From Dehalobacterium formicoaceticum (GTDB lineage Bacteria > Bacillota > Dehalobacteriia > Dehalobacteriales > Dehalobacteriaceae), in contig NZ_CP022121.1 in NCBI RefSeq assembly GCF_002224645.1, forward strand, positions 3,507,501 through 3,571,500: a DNA stretch of 64,000 nt, given 5' to 3'. The position numbers and the translations under genes were made by a program. A model generated the notes under the pieces. The model did no database searches. It saw only the letters and a list, made by a program, of their open reading frames with translations, and was not told where the DNA came from. This document shows, piece by piece, positions 8,087-17,272 of this stretch; within the stretch, counting starts at the first letter, position 1; every line of letters starts with the position of its first letter.

Positions 8087-11000
8087 TTATTTAAAATAAT
8101 CAACTCCGGCAGCAAAGATCGGCTGATCCTTGAGTCCCGGAACATTAATGGCAACATGAGCAGCCATCCTCTCGGTGTGGCCCATCTTCCCTAAAACGCG
8201 GCCATCCGGGCTGGTAATGCCCTCCACAGCCTCCATGGAACCATTGGGATTAAAACGGATATCATAACTGGGGTTTCCCCCATCGTCCACGTATTGGGTG
8301 GCAATCTGTCCCTGCTTAATCATGGATGACAGTATTTCCGGCGCAGCAATAAAACGACCTTCTCCGTGGGAAGCAGCAACGGTATGAATATCTCCAACCT
8401 TCATATGATGGAACCAGGGAGAAAGGGTAGATGCTACTCTCGTCTGAACTAAACAAGAAATATGACGGCCGATGCTGTTAAAGGTTAATGTGGGATGATC
8501 TTCTTTCATATCTACAATCTCTCCAAAAGGAACAAGCCCTAACTTAATCAAAGCTTGGAAGCCGTTGCAAATACCCAGCATCAATCCATCCTTTTCCTTT
8601 AAGTGCCGAGTGACCGCTTCTTTGACCCAGGGATTCCTGAAAATAGCGGCAATAAATTTCCCGGCGCCATCCGGTTCGTCCCCGGCACTGAATCCGCCCA
8701 CCAGCATCACGATTTGGGCTTGCTGAATTCTCCGAGTCATTTCCTGAACGGACTCAACAATTTCATTAGACGTCAAATTTCTGATAACCATCGTATCTAC
8801 TTCAGCCCCTGTTTTTTCAAAAGCTTTGGCGGAGTCATATTCACAGTTTGTCCCCGGGAAAACGGGAATAAAGACCCGGGGTTTTCCAACCTTTGCACAG
8901 GATTTTCCGAATAAAGGCTGATCAAAATCAAACTTACCGGGTTTCTTGTCCAAAGGTGGTGTATAGACAGGGAAAATCTTTTCTAAGGGCATCTCCCAGG
9001 CAGCATGGGCTTCATCTAAAGATATTTCGATATCATTGACCACAATCAAGGGTTCCTTGAGGGTATGCCCAATCAAATCATAGGTAATCTCCCCCATCAG
9101 CTCCGGCAGATTGGCATCCTTTTTAATTTCAAGGACGATGGAGCCGTGATCCGGAAGGAAAAGGCTGTCTTCATCCATATCGCCCCAAAAAGAAAAGCCA
9201 AGGCCATTGCCAAAACACATTTTGCTTACTGTCTCCGCCAAACCGCCGGATTTAACAGTAGATGCGGCCAGAACTACACCCATGCCCATTAAGTCCTCAA
9301 TTTTTTGATATGCTGCTTTTAACTCAGCAAAATCGGGCACTTCGTATTGATCACAGACCAGAGGGATATAAACCACCTGACTTTGTTCCTCTTTAAATTC
9401 CGGTGAAATAACACGATTTGCATTAACGGTATTGACGGCAAAGGCTACCAGTGTCGGGGGAACATGAAGATCATTGAAAGACCCAGACATGCTGTCCTTG
9501 CCCCCAATAGCAGGTATGCCCAGTTTTTTCTGTGCATAAAAGGCCCCTAACAAAGCACTCATGGGTTTGCCCCATTTCAAAGGATCTCCGCCCAGTTTCT
9601 CAAAATACTCCTGCAAGGTAAGACGAGTATTTTGATAACTGCCCCCCATGGCAACCACCTTTGATACAGCTTCCGTCACGGCGTAAAGCGCTCCGTGGAA
9701 GGGACTCCATTTTCCGATTTGTGGATGGTAACCATAGGTCATCAATGTGGCAGTATTTGTTGTGCCCCCTGTCACCGGAACCTTAGCCGCCATCCCCTCC
9801 GCAGGGGTAGCCTGATATCTCCCGCCAAAGGGCATCAGTATTGTTCCGGCACCAATGGTACTGTCAAAACGTTCCGCCAAACCTTTTTGGCTGCATATAT
9901 TAAGCTGCTCAAGATTAGCCAGCCAGGCTTTTTTTAGATCTGGGAAATGACCGGATACCTGAGACGAGACCGTTTGAAAATAATTCGCCTCTTCGTCAGG
10001 AGCTTGCACCTGCACAGAGGTTGTTTGCTGGACTCCGTTGGTATTTAAAAAATCCCGGCTGATGTTGACGATACTCTTGCCTCTCCAGTTCATTTTCAAG
10101 CGCCGATGGGCAGTAACTTCCGCCACCACCGTGGCCTCCAGATTCTCTGCTCCGGCATACACAATAAATTGTTCCTGATCTTTTTCGGCAACTACCACGG
10201 CCATTCTCTCCTGAGATTCGGAAATGGCCAGTTCCGTTCCATCCAGGCCTTCATATTTTTTGGGCACAGCATCTAAATAGATCTTTAAACCGTCGGTTAA
10301 TTCTCCAATTGCGACAGAAACTCCGCCGGCACCAAAATCATTACACCTTTTGATCATGGTGCTGACCTCTGGTTTTCTGAAAAGACGCTGAATCTTGCGT
10401 TCTGTAGGAGGATTCCCTTTTTGCACTTCCGCACCGCTGATCAAAATTGATTCTTCCGTATGTTCCTTGGAAGAACCGGTTGCGCCTCCGATACCGTCAC
10501 GTCCGGTGCGCCCGCCCAATAAGATCACCACATCCCCGGGCACAGGACTTTCTCGTACCACATTTTTCTTGGGAGCAGCACCAATCACCGCACCGATTTC
10601 CATTCTTTTGGCAACAAACCCCTCATCATATACTTCTGCCACTTGCCCCGTCGCCAGACCGATTTGATTTCCATAAGAACTATATCCGGCGGCAGCACCC
10701 GTGGTAATCTTTCTCTGGGGCAGTTTCCCCGGCAAGGTATCTTCTATTTTTCCCCGGGGATCTCCGCTTCCCGTAACCCTCATGGCTTGATAAACATAAG
10801 ATCGGCCGGAGAGCGGATCCCGGATTGCCCCGCCCAGGCAGGTGGCTGCACCACCAAAAGGCTCTATCTCTGTTGGATGGTTATGGGTTTCATTTTTAAA
10901 CATAATCAACCATTCTTCATTTTTTCCGTCCACATCTACATCAACCATGATGCTGCAGGCATTAATTTCTTCCGACTGATCCAGATCAGGCAGTTCCCCT

Positions 11001-11866
11001 TTCTTGCTTAATTCCTTCATGCAGATGGTGGCAATATCCATCAAAGTATAATCCTTCGGTTGAAACCCATAAACATCATCTCTTGATTTTAAATACGCCC
11101 GATAAGCGGTTTCCACCGGTACATTATAATAGCCAGGTAAAATTTCCACTTCTTCAATCCTGGTCAGAAAGGTGGTATGGCGGCAATGGTCGGACCAATA
11201 GGTATCAATCACGCGCAACTCAGTGATAGTAGGATCACGCTGTTCTTCATCACGGAAATAGCCCTGGCAGAAAATCAAATCCTCCATACCCATGGCCAGT
11301 CCCAGATCTTCATGACAGGCACTTAATTCCTCTTGGTTTTTCTTGATAAAGCCGGTCAGGATCTCAACATCATGCGGTTCTTCTACGAAAAGCTCCAGGG
11401 TTGTTGGTTTATCAGGAGAAGCCTTCCGGGAATCCACCGGATTAATATAATAGTCTTCAATCTTTTTTAAGTCGGAAGCATCTAGATTCCCTTTCAGCAC
11501 AATCACTTTGGCAGTTTTAACCTGAGGTCTTTCCTGCTGCGTGATAATCTGCAAACATTGAGCCGCGGAATCCGCCCTTTGATCATACTGTCCAGGCAGG
11601 TATTCAACTGCGAAGGCTTGTTCGTCCCCTTCCAAAGGAAAGACTTCATCGTAGGCCAAATCTACCATGGGTTCGGAAAAAACTGTGTTCCTCCCTTGTT
11701 GATACTCTTTTTCTGTAATACCGGCCACATCATAACGATGTATTATTCGTACCTGTTCCAATTCGGACACACCCAGGTTTTCTCTCAGATCTGAGTAAAG
11801 ATCTAGCGCCTCTACATTAAAACCAGGCTTCTTTTCCACATAAAGTCGATATATTTGAATATTCAC
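8087..11866 (-). CDS. purL: phosphoribosylformylglycinamidine synthase, single-chain PurL-PurQ
   Basis: It converts FGAR, glutamine and ATP to FGAM in the fourth step of purine synthesis. About 1,259 residues from the chosen start. The N-terminal linker and two AIRS-like synthetase halves include NETHNHPTEIEPFGGA and later GGKDSMSGSF. The C-terminal glutamine amidotransferase domain has GGFSAGDEPDG and the nucleophile Cys in GICNGFQ. The frame is open to 11971, but a GTG at 11866 lies 9 bases after AGGAG and gives VNIQIYRLYVEKKPGF, the expected N-terminus. It is monocistronic here; no other pur genes are adjacent. Confidence 0.95.
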   Translation of the reverse strand: MNIQIYRLYVEKKPGFNVEALDLYSDLRENLGVSELEQVRIIHRYDVAGITEKEYQQGRNTVFSEPMVDLAYDEVFPLEGDEQAFAVEYLPGQYDQRADSAAQCLQIITQQERPQVKTAKVIVLKGNLDASDLKKIEDYYINPVDSRKASPDKPTTLELFVEEPHDVEILTGFIKKNQEELSACHEDLGLAMGMEDLIFCQGYFRDEEQRDPTITELRVIDTYWSDHCRHTTFLTRIEEVEILPGYYNVPVETAYRAYLKSRDDVYGFQPKDYTLMDIATICMKELSKKGELPDLDQSEEINACSIMVDVDVDGKNEEWLIMFKNETHNHPTEIEPFGGAATCLGGAIRDPLSGRSYVYQAMRVTGSGDPRGKIEDTLPGKLPQRKITTGAAAGYSSYGNQIGLATGQVAEVYDEGFVAKRMEIGAVIGAAPKKNVVRESPVPGDVVILLGGRTGRDGIGGATGSSKEHTEESILISGAEVQKGNPPTERKIQRLFRKPEVSTMIKRCNDFGAGGVSVAIGELTDGLKIYLDAVPKKYEGLDGTELAISESQERMAVVVAEKDQEQFIVYAGAENLEATVVAEVTAHRRLKMNWRGKSIVNISRDFLNTNGVQQTTSVQVQAPDEEANYFQTVSSQVSGHFPDLKKAWLANLEQLNICSQKGLAERFDSTIGAGTILMPFGGRYQATPAEGMAAKVPVTGGTTNTATLMTYGYHPQIGKWSPFHGALYAVTEAVSKVVAMGGSYQNTRLTLQEYFEKLGGDPLKWGKPMSALLGAFYAQKKLGIPAIGGKDSMSGSFNDLHVPPTLVAFAVNTVNANRVISPEFKEEQSQVVYIPLVCDQYEVPDFAELKAAYQKIEDLMGMGVVLAASTVKSGGLAETVSKMCFGNGLGFSFWGDMDEDSLFLPDHGSIVLEIKKDANLPELMGEITYDLIGHTLKEPLIVVNDIEISLDEAHAAWEMPLEKIFPVYTPPLDKKPGKFDFDQPLFGKSCAKVGKPRVFIPVFPGTNCEYDSAKAFEKTGAEVDTMVIRNLTSNEIVESVQEMTRRIQQAQIVMLVGGFSAGDEPDGAGKFIAAIFRNPWVKEAVTRHLKEKDGLMLGICNGFQALIKLGLVPFGEIVDMKEDHPTLTFNSIGRHISCLVQTRVASTLSPWFHHMKVGDIHTVAASHGEGRFIAAPEILSSMIKQGQIATQYVDDGGNPSYDIRFNPNGSMEAVEGITSPDGRVLGKMGHTERMAAHVAINVPGLKDQPIFAAGVDYFK

Positions 11867-12069
11867 CAGGCACTCTCCTGACTTTTTATTGTTATTTTTC
11901 AAAGAAATATTTTTCATGCTTAATTTACCCTTAATTGACTCCATTTTATCAAAGAGCATCAAGAAAAACAATCAAAAAGCATCCCAGGGTATCAGGTGCT
12001 CCGGTTTTGTCACCAAATATGGGAACCCTTGAATAGAATGTATCGATAAATCATAAAGGAGTGAAATAA

Positions 12070-12243
12070 ATGGGTAAAAAAGATCGGCCTATGCCAAGTC
12101 CAATGCCAGGGATAAGATTAGCCCAGGCTTGGGTTCCCCATCAACCTTATGAATGTCTCTTCCCTTTAAACGAAGCCTTGATTAAAGGGACTATTTTCCC
12201 CAATCTCTACCAACCATACAAGAAAAAAAATCATGGGAGGTGA
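12070..12243 (+). CDS. cotJA: spore coat protein CotJA
   Basis: A 57-residue peptide starting MGKKDRPMPSPMPGIRLAQ. It contains the family core AWVPHQPYECLFPLNEALIKG followed by TIFPNLYQPY. CotJA is a small polypeptide incorporated in the spore coat with CotJC. The ATG follows AAAGGAGTG. Its stop overlaps the GGGAGGTGA ribosome site of cotJB, so the two are coupled. The gene is too short for usual ORF lists, but composition and neighbours make it convincing. Confidence 0.85.
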   Translation: MGKKDRPMPSPMPGIRLAQAWVPHQPYECLFPLNEALIKGTIFPNLYQPYKKKNHGR

Positions 12244-12248
12244 AAATT

Positions 12249-12505
12249 TTGGCGAAGTCAAACCGGAAAGATCTTTTAAGAAAAATTCAAGAAGTGGAAT
12301 TTGCCTGTGTCGAGTTAAATCTTTTTTGGACACCAATCCGGAGCATGAGGAAGCATTATGCGACTACAACAAATTTACCGAAGAATTAATGAATTTAAAA
12401 AATATGTACGAAGCAAGATACGGCCCATTGACCAATTTTGGAGGCAGCCCCAGCCGTTTCCCCTGGCAATGGATTGAAGAACCCTGGCCATGGGAAGAAG
12501 ACTAA
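12249..12505 (+). pseudogene. cotJB: spore coat protein CotJB, frameshifted at a T6 run
   Basis: CotJB is the middle member of the CotJ coat set. Translation from TTG at 12249 (7 bases after GGAGGTG) gives (M)AKSNRKDLLRKIQEVEFACVELNLF, the normal N-terminus. After the six Ts at 12322-12327 the correct continuation LDTNPEHEEALCDYNKF...WQWIEEPWPWEED is in the -1 frame. The two pieces together make an 85-residue protein of family length, so one T appears to be missing, or the ribosome slips on T6. Reading only from the ATG at 12233 gives a nonsense N-terminus. A sequencing error in the homopolymer is equally possible. Confidence 0.85.
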
Positions 12506-12526
12506 TGATGAAGGAGGAATAAACAC

Positions 12527-13099
12527 ATGTGGATATATGAAAAGAAATTAGAATTTCCGGTGCGGGTTATGGGTAAAGACATTGCAATGGCTAAATATCT
12601 GATCACCCAATACGGAGGGCCGGACGGCGAGCTTTCGGCTTCCCTGCGCTATTTGAATCAAAGATACAGCATGCCTACGGAAAGAGCCAAGGCTGTTCTT
12701 ACCGATATCGGCACAGAGGAACTGGCCCATATGGAAATGATTGCCACCATGGTCTATAAATTAATTAAAAACGCAACACCTCAAGAAATGGAGGAAGCAG
12801 GGTTAGGCGGCTGGTATACCCAGCATGACAACGGACTTTTCTGGATGGACTCCAATGGCGTGCCCTGGTCCGCCAAATATGTGGCCTGCCTGGGAGACCC
12901 GGTTACTGACCTCCATGAAGATATGGCAGCAGAAGAAAAAGCCCGGGCTACATATGAACATTTAATCAACCTGACCGATGATCCCGGAATCATTGAAGCG
13001 CTGAGATTCCTGCGCGAAAGAGAAATTGTGCACTTCCAGCGTTTTGGAGAAACTTTAAACCATGTGCAGGAAAAACTGAATGAAAAAAAATATTATTAA
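12527..13099 (+). CDS. cotJC: spore coat protein CotJC (manganese-catalase family)
   Basis: A 190-residue ferritin-like four-helix protein homologous to dimanganese catalases and found in the spore coat or in catalase-like complexes. Metal-ligand-type residues appear in GTEELAHMEMIATMVYKL and in AAEEKARATYEHLI...REIVHFQRFGE. It is preceded by AAGGAGGAA and lies 21 bases after cotJB, forming cotJABC. Expression is expected in the mother cell during sporulation, but I did not identify a sigma-E or sigma-K promoter with confidence. Confidence 0.93.
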   Translation: MWIYEKKLEFPVRVMGKDIAMAKYLITQYGGPDGELSASLRYLNQRYSMPTERAKAVLTDIGTEELAHMEMIATMVYKLIKNATPQEMEEAGLGGWYTQHDNGLFWMDSNGVPWSAKYVACLGDPVTDLHEDMAAEEKARATYEHLINLTDDPGIIEALRFLREREIVHFQRFGETLNHVQEKLNEKKYY

Positions 13100-13214
13100 A
13101 CAGTAATACCCCCTGGGGAAACAATCGGGTAGGAGGCTGACCATTATTTGGTCAGCCGACCTCCCACAGCACCGTACGTACCGTTCGGTATACGGCGCTT
13201 CCACAGTTTACACG

Positions 13215-13799
13215 TTAATTTGCAGAGTAACATTCCATCAAGCTAATGTAACCGGCACGTTTGAATCTCTCGTTGGATAATGTTCGTGACAAAATTGGGC
13301 TATGGGCAGTACGCCAATAGCCTTTTCTTGTGTTTGCCCACATCCATGCTTGTTCATTTTTAGCTCCTAGCTTTTTGAGATTTCCAAATCGTGTGCTGAT
13401 TTTCTTCCATCGTTTCCATGTCACCATCCGTATGCGACTTCTAATCCATTCATCCAATCCTTGTATTAGTTTCTTTGCATCTGCCAATTTGAAGTAGTTC
13501 ATCCAGCCTCTAACCACTTGGTTCAGTCTGGTTTTTCTCGTCTCCACCCCCATACCGTTACTCCGTCCGGTGATTTCTCGGATTTTATCTTTTAGTTTCC
13601 TGATACTCTTGGGGTGTATTCTAAGTCTTCCTTCTCCTTTGTAGATATAGAAACCGTACCCTAGGTATTTGACTCTACCCACATAGGCTACTTGGGTCTT
13701 TTCCCGATTTACTTTTAGGAATAGCTTTCCCTCGATATATGGGATAATGTGGTCTAGTGTACGTTGAGCCGCCTTTTTGCTCTTACAGAAAATCATTAA
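13215..13799 (-). pseudogene. C-terminal half of the group IIC intron reverse transcriptase/maturase
   Basis: The surviving residues start LMIFCKSKKAAQRTLDHI, which is the sequence immediately following the YADD catalytic motif of group II intron RTs. They continue through FLKVNREKTQVAYV and YLGYGFY into the maturase/X region (RLNQVVRGWMNYFKLADAKK, a GWMNYF motif) and end SLMECYSAN. YADD and everything upstream are absent because the second intron ends at 13800, one base from the first remaining codon. It cannot be active alone. It lies between domain IV and domain V of the outer intron, as expected. Confidence 0.85.
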
Positions 13800-13875
13800 G
13801 TAAGTAGACCTAAGTAACTTCCCCCTAAGTCTCTCTCAGAACCGTACATGAACCTCTCAGCTCATACGGCTCCCA

Positions 13876-14070
13876 TTATCCAGCCGATGGCAGTATCCCA
13901 AATTTCCAGTGTGCAAACAGATTTCTATCACGCTTTGCTACCTCTCCTAGCCAATGTTCGGCTCTTCGCCTCGCTCTACGTTTCTTAAATTTCCTACGAA
14001 CCCATTTCACGAGACATACATTGATATATCTTAACGTATCATATATCTCCGATTTATAGAAGTGTGTGTA
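13876..14070 (-). pseudogene. group II intron RT, C-terminal fragment (3' of the IS21 insertion)
   Basis: Reads THFYKSEIYDTLRYINVCLV, then KWVRRKFKKRRARRRAEHW and ends RNLFAHWKFGILPSAG. This is the standard C-terminus of bacterial group II intron-encoded proteins without an HNH nuclease. It joins in frame to the fragment at 16743-16899 once the IS21 element and one copy of its target duplication are removed (GWINYY + THFYKS). It belongs to the inner intron. Confidence 0.85.
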
Positions 14071-14274
14071 TGTATTTGTCAACTTAAAATTAGGCCATAT
14101 AGTCATTTAATTTTCGGCCACTAAGAAAAAAAAATTTAGTCGTTTCATAAGCATATTTAGTTTTCAAAGAGCATTGTTTCACGATGAATGCTAACGCGCT
14201 ATCGCTTGTTACATCCTGTATAAATGTTTATCAAAAACATGATAAACCTTTATACAGGGTTATTGTTTTTTTCT

Positions 14275-15054
14275 TCATGCCAGTTGCTGTTGTTGTAACC
14301 ACTCCTTCGTTTCTTTCATGCGGTACGAGTTTCCATTCATGTTGACGATGTATGACTGATGCGTCAACCGGTCAATCATGGCCGCCGTCATCACGGGATC
14401 CTGAAAAATTTCACCCCATCGTTCGAAGGATAAGTTGGTTGTGATGATTGTCGATTTGCGACCAGCCCTCAGCGACAAATGGGTAAACAATAATTCAGAT
14501 CCTTCCTTATCAAAAGATATATAACCCATTTCATCGGCAATAACCAAATCATATTTTTCAAAGCGGTTCTGGAAGGCTCGAAGAGTTTGCTCTGCTCGGC
14601 ATTCTTTAATCCGGTTAATGAGGAGGGGAACAGTTGTAAACCATACTTTATATCCCTCCAGGCAGGCCTTTAAGCCTAGCCCAATACTCACATGCGTCTT
14701 GCCTGTTCCCGGGTTCCCCGCCAGAATAATGTTGCGCCCCTCCTGAATAAACTCTAATGTTTTCAGCTGCTTTAACTTCTTTTGGGCATCATCTGGCAAA
14801 TCCGCGATGACCAAATCTTCAAGGTACTTTTTATGTGTAAATTCAGCCAGACGAATGCGATTATGCCGCGAGGCTTCCCGACGAGCATCACATTCCTTCT
14901 CCAGTAACTGCGCCAGAAATGCTTCATAACTGGCATCCTGCTGCGTTGACTCCCGAACTTGCTCATCCAAATGCTTACGAATCATAGGGAGTCTCAGTTC
15001 TTTGCTATATTCCAATATCGCTTCCTTAAACGCCTTGCGCGGCGCGTTACTCAT
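14275..15054 (-). CDS. istB: IS21 transposition helper ATPase IstB
   Basis: 259-residue AAA+ protein related to DnaC. It assembles on target DNA and stimulates the IstA transposase. Walker A is AGNPGTGKTH and Walker B is LVIADEMGY; the sensor-type TTNLSF follows. The start codon overlaps the istA stop by 4 bases (ATGA), the usual coupled arrangement in IS21. The gene is full length and appears functional. Confidence 0.96.
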   Translation of the reverse strand: MSNAPRKAFKEAILEYSKELRLPMIRKHLDEQVRESTQQDASYEAFLAQLLEKECDARREASRHNRIRLAEFTHKKYLEDLVIADLPDDAQKKLKQLKTLEFIQEGRNIILAGNPGTGKTHVSIGLGLKACLEGYKVWFTTVPLLINRIKECRAEQTLRAFQNRFEKYDLVIADEMGYISFDKEGSELLFTHLSLRAGRKSTIITTNLSFERWGEIFQDPVMTAAMIDRLTHQSYIVNMNGNSYRMKETKEWLQQQQLA

Positions 15055-16640
15055 GCAACGTCCTCCTTTGCTTTTGGTGTATGGGTATCAAACATGTCAT
15101 CGTACATGCGAAGCTGCTGTGCTGACCGCTCTACAATCTCTTTTCCCGTTTTCGAGAGATTTGGTTGAACAACAGGCATCGCGTCACGATTCCTAGCACA
15201 AAGCACTTTAATTTTATCCGTAGTCACTTGAGCCGGATGAATTTTCTCCAGCTCCCGAATAGCTTGCTCGACTTCCGCAAATGGGACATCGTCTCGAATA
15301 TATTGCAATAGCTGTATAAATTCCTTGTCTTGTTTGGTATAATATGTTTCGTATATTTCTTTTATCCTTTTAGGAGCCTGCTGCCATGCCGCACTACCGG
15401 CAAATGCACCAGGTTTTTTCCTTAGCGTATCCAAATAATGATTCAGATCAAGCCGCCACTCGTGGTTGCCGGTTAATCGCACATGCTCCGCTACCAAGGA
15501 TTCCTGATGGAAGCATCGCACCCGGGTCGCATATGCTTTAATCATGATCGATTCACCTACCAAATGATCCGGTACTGAGTAACGATTCTGATCAACGATG
15601 ATGGTGGAATATTTGTTCACCCGTCCATAAATCACGCGAGCTGCATCAAATGGTGGAAGGGTGGGCAGCAATGCGGGGCGCTCTTCTTCCAATCGTTCCT
15701 CCGCCGTCTGGCCGTTGTACTCATCATGGGACTTACGATTACGCTTAGTGCACACATCCTGCAAATATTGATTTGCCTCCTCCAGGGATTCAAATTCGTC
15801 CCGAAAAGCGAAGGCTTTTCGGCGAACGACCTCGACGCTTCGCTCCACATGACCTTTTTCGTTGCCCTTGCGAATATTGCAAAACCGATACTGAAAACCA
15901 TAGTAGAGCGACAATTGAAGCAATCCTTGCGTCGGCTCCTTCTCCGTTCCAATAAACCTTTTCACCGCGACTTTCATGTTATCGTACACCATGGTACGAT
16001 ACACTTGGCCGATATGCTGGAAAAACAGGGCGTGTGCTTCCTGAAAACACTCTGTTGTTTGTTTGGTGAACAGATAAGCAAAGCGATAGTTCCCGTAAGC
16101 CGTTGTGAATACGGCCATCTGAAAAACTTGAAATTTTCCATTAATTTTTAGTTTAACCTCACCCCAATCAAATTCGCAAATGTCTCCAAGTTCATACAGA
16201 GCCTTAATAAACGCTTCCTTTGGTTTCCGTTCCAAGCTTCTAATGGTTCGAAGAACGGTACTGTAACTTAGTTGAGTACCCTCGGCTTCCAGTGCTTCAA
16301 AGATATCAATGGCTTTTTTTTGCTGCTTGTGCCGCCCCTGATTTCGCTTAGTTTCATTCTCGTCAAGATAGAACTGGATCCTGTTCACAACCTCGTCAGT
16401 CATTTTTCTTTTGGGTCGAATGCCCACAGTATACTTGGGGGCAGAAGTGAGGGTGTCGACTAGTGCCTGGATATCTGCCGACCCGCTCGACAATAATTGC
16501 TGTCTCCCTTCCTCATATTGTCCAATGTACTTTCCTACGGTGTCCCGATTGATCCCTGTTATTTTCGCAATTTCCCGGCGCGATTTCCCTTCATGAATAT
16601 GCATCATTAAAATTTGTTGCTTGATGTTCATTGTGATCAT
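15051..16640 (-). CDS. istA: IS21 transposase IstA
   Basis: 529-residue DDE transposase. An N-terminal HTH (KSRREIAKITGINRDTVGKYI) is followed by a linker and the rve/DDE core, with the first Asp in CEFDWGEVKL, the second in VYDNMKVAV and the Glu in KGHVERSVE. A C-terminal beta-rich DNA-binding domain follows (KYSTIIVDQNRYSVPDHLVG). The sequence is identical to the copy at 62324-63913, which points to recent transposition within this genome. Confidence 0.96.
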   Translation of the reverse strand: MITMNIKQQILMMHIHEGKSRREIAKITGINRDTVGKYIGQYEEGRQQLLSSGSADIQALVDTLTSAPKYTVGIRPKRKMTDEVVNRIQFYLDENETKRNQGRHKQQKKAIDIFEALEAEGTQLSYSTVLRTIRSLERKPKEAFIKALYELGDICEFDWGEVKLKINGKFQVFQMAVFTTAYGNYRFAYLFTKQTTECFQEAHALFFQHIGQVYRTMVYDNMKVAVKRFIGTEKEPTQGLLQLSLYYGFQYRFCNIRKGNEKGHVERSVEVVRRKAFAFRDEFESLEEANQYLQDVCTKRNRKSHDEYNGQTAEERLEEERPALLPTLPPFDAARVIYGRVNKYSTIIVDQNRYSVPDHLVGESIMIKAYATRVRCFHQESLVAEHVRLTGNHEWRLDLNHYLDTLRKKPGAFAGSAAWQQAPKRIKEIYETYYTKQDKEFIQLLQYIRDDVPFAEVEQAIRELEKIHPAQVTTDKIKVLCARNRDAMPVVQPNLSKTGKEIVERSAQQLRMYDDMFDTHTPKAKEDVA

Positions 16641-16742
16641 CTCTCCCAGCCCCTACCTGTTGAATTTCCTCTCAAGTAGGTTAATCTATTGTGGCCGGTT
16701 TTTCAATGACTACGGTGGCCTACTATTAGATTACCATAGACA

Positions 16743-16899
16743 TGTGTAATAGTTAATCCATCCCTGTATCTGTTTATTGAACATATTTGCTATGTCCCTC
16801 AAGTCTTTATCCGGCTTTAACTGCAACTTCCAACCACGGACTTTCTTTCGTATAGCTTTCTTTGCCTTTTCTCCCATTGCTGGTAGCTCTATAGCCCCC
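16743..16899 (-). pseudogene. group II intron RT fragment (5' of the IS21 insertion)
   Basis: Minus-strand translation reads LPAMGEKAKKAIRKKVRGWK, then DKDLRDIANMFNKQIQGWIN and YYT, the maturase-domain part that precedes THFYKSEIYDTL at 14070. The reading frame is closed by a stop just upstream, at the border of the IS3-type element. It shows that the IS21 copy landed inside the RT gene of the inner intron. Confidence 0.8.
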
Positions 16900-16960
16900 T
16901 AATGGATTTGGACAAACCTCTTGTATATGTTAAGATAATAAATAGGGGGGTTAAACACCG

Positions 16961-17272
16961 ATGACAAAAAAACAATATACTGAAGAATTCAAAGAACAAC
17001 TAATCAAAGAATGCCAGGAAGTTCAGAATATAGCTCTAGTAGCTCGAAGGCATGGAATTTCACCTAACACCATTCATACTTGGATACGAAAGCTTAAGAA
17101 GAATGGCTCCGTCAATTCATTACCAAAAAATGAAGCCAAGCGCATTTTTGAAATAGAACAGAGACTTAAAAGCATTAGCAACGAAAATAACTCATTGAAA
17201 AAACTATTAGGCGAAAAAGAACTCGAATTAGCCGTTCTAAGGGATTTGAGGGATAAACTAAACCCTCTGTAA
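16961..17272 (+). CDS. IS3-family OrfA (HTH protein)
   Basis: 103 residues. The N-terminal helix-turn-helix (KKQYTEEFKEQLIKECQEVQ, VARRHGISPNTIHTWIRKLK) binds the element ends. The C-terminal leucine-zipper-like coiled coil (LKSISNENNSLKKLLGEKEL) allows multimerisation with OrfAB. A -1 slippery heptamer lies near its end, so part of translation should continue into orfB as the fused transposase. Confidence 0.9.
   Translation: MTKKQYTEEFKEQLIKECQEVQNIALVARRHGISPNTIHTWIRKLKKNGSVNSLPKNEAKRIFEIEQRLKSISNENNSLKKLLGEKELELAVLRDLRDKLNPL

Larger units (their letters stand above)
14071..16742 (-). mobile_element. complete IS21-family element, copy 1
   Basis: 2,672 bp with istA and istB on the minus strand. 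The element's left end is TGTCTATGGTAATC (at 16742) and its right end is TTGACAAATACA (at 14071), i.e. TG...CA termini. Inside each end are multiple GGCC-centred repeats (TAGGCCAC and CCGGCCAC at the left, GTGGCCG and ATGGCCTA at the right), as is typical for IS21 transposase binding. A 6-bp direct repeat TGTGTA flanks it (14065-14070 and 16743-16748). An apparently identical second copy lies at 62222 onward. The non-coding tail 14107-14274 holds a long imperfect hairpin at 14215-14258. Confidence 0.93.
13800..16899 (-). mobile_element. second group II intron (3' part), inserted at the YADD codons of the outer RT
   Basis: The minus-strand 3' end at 13800 has a domain V-like hairpin (GAGCCGTATGAGCTGAGAGG then TCATGTACGGTTCT, about 13840-13875) followed by a domain VI-like hairpin AGACTTAG.../CTTAGGTCT. 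Just upstream is the C-terminal coding part of its own RT, itself split by the IS21-type element. The 5' half of this intron, and the 5' half of the outer RT, are missing at the IS3-type element near 16900, probably through deletion. Confidence 0.7.

Noticed and set aside
12233-12505. cotJB read from ATG at 12233 as an intact 90-residue protein
   Set aside because: The first 30 residues are out of frame relative to the CotJB family; the real N-terminus is in the frame starting at TTG 12249.
14140-14185. boxA-like CTCTTTGAAAACTAAATATG as a second rRNA leader
   Set aside because: It lies inside the non-coding end of the IS21 element and has no promoters or RNA gene next to it.
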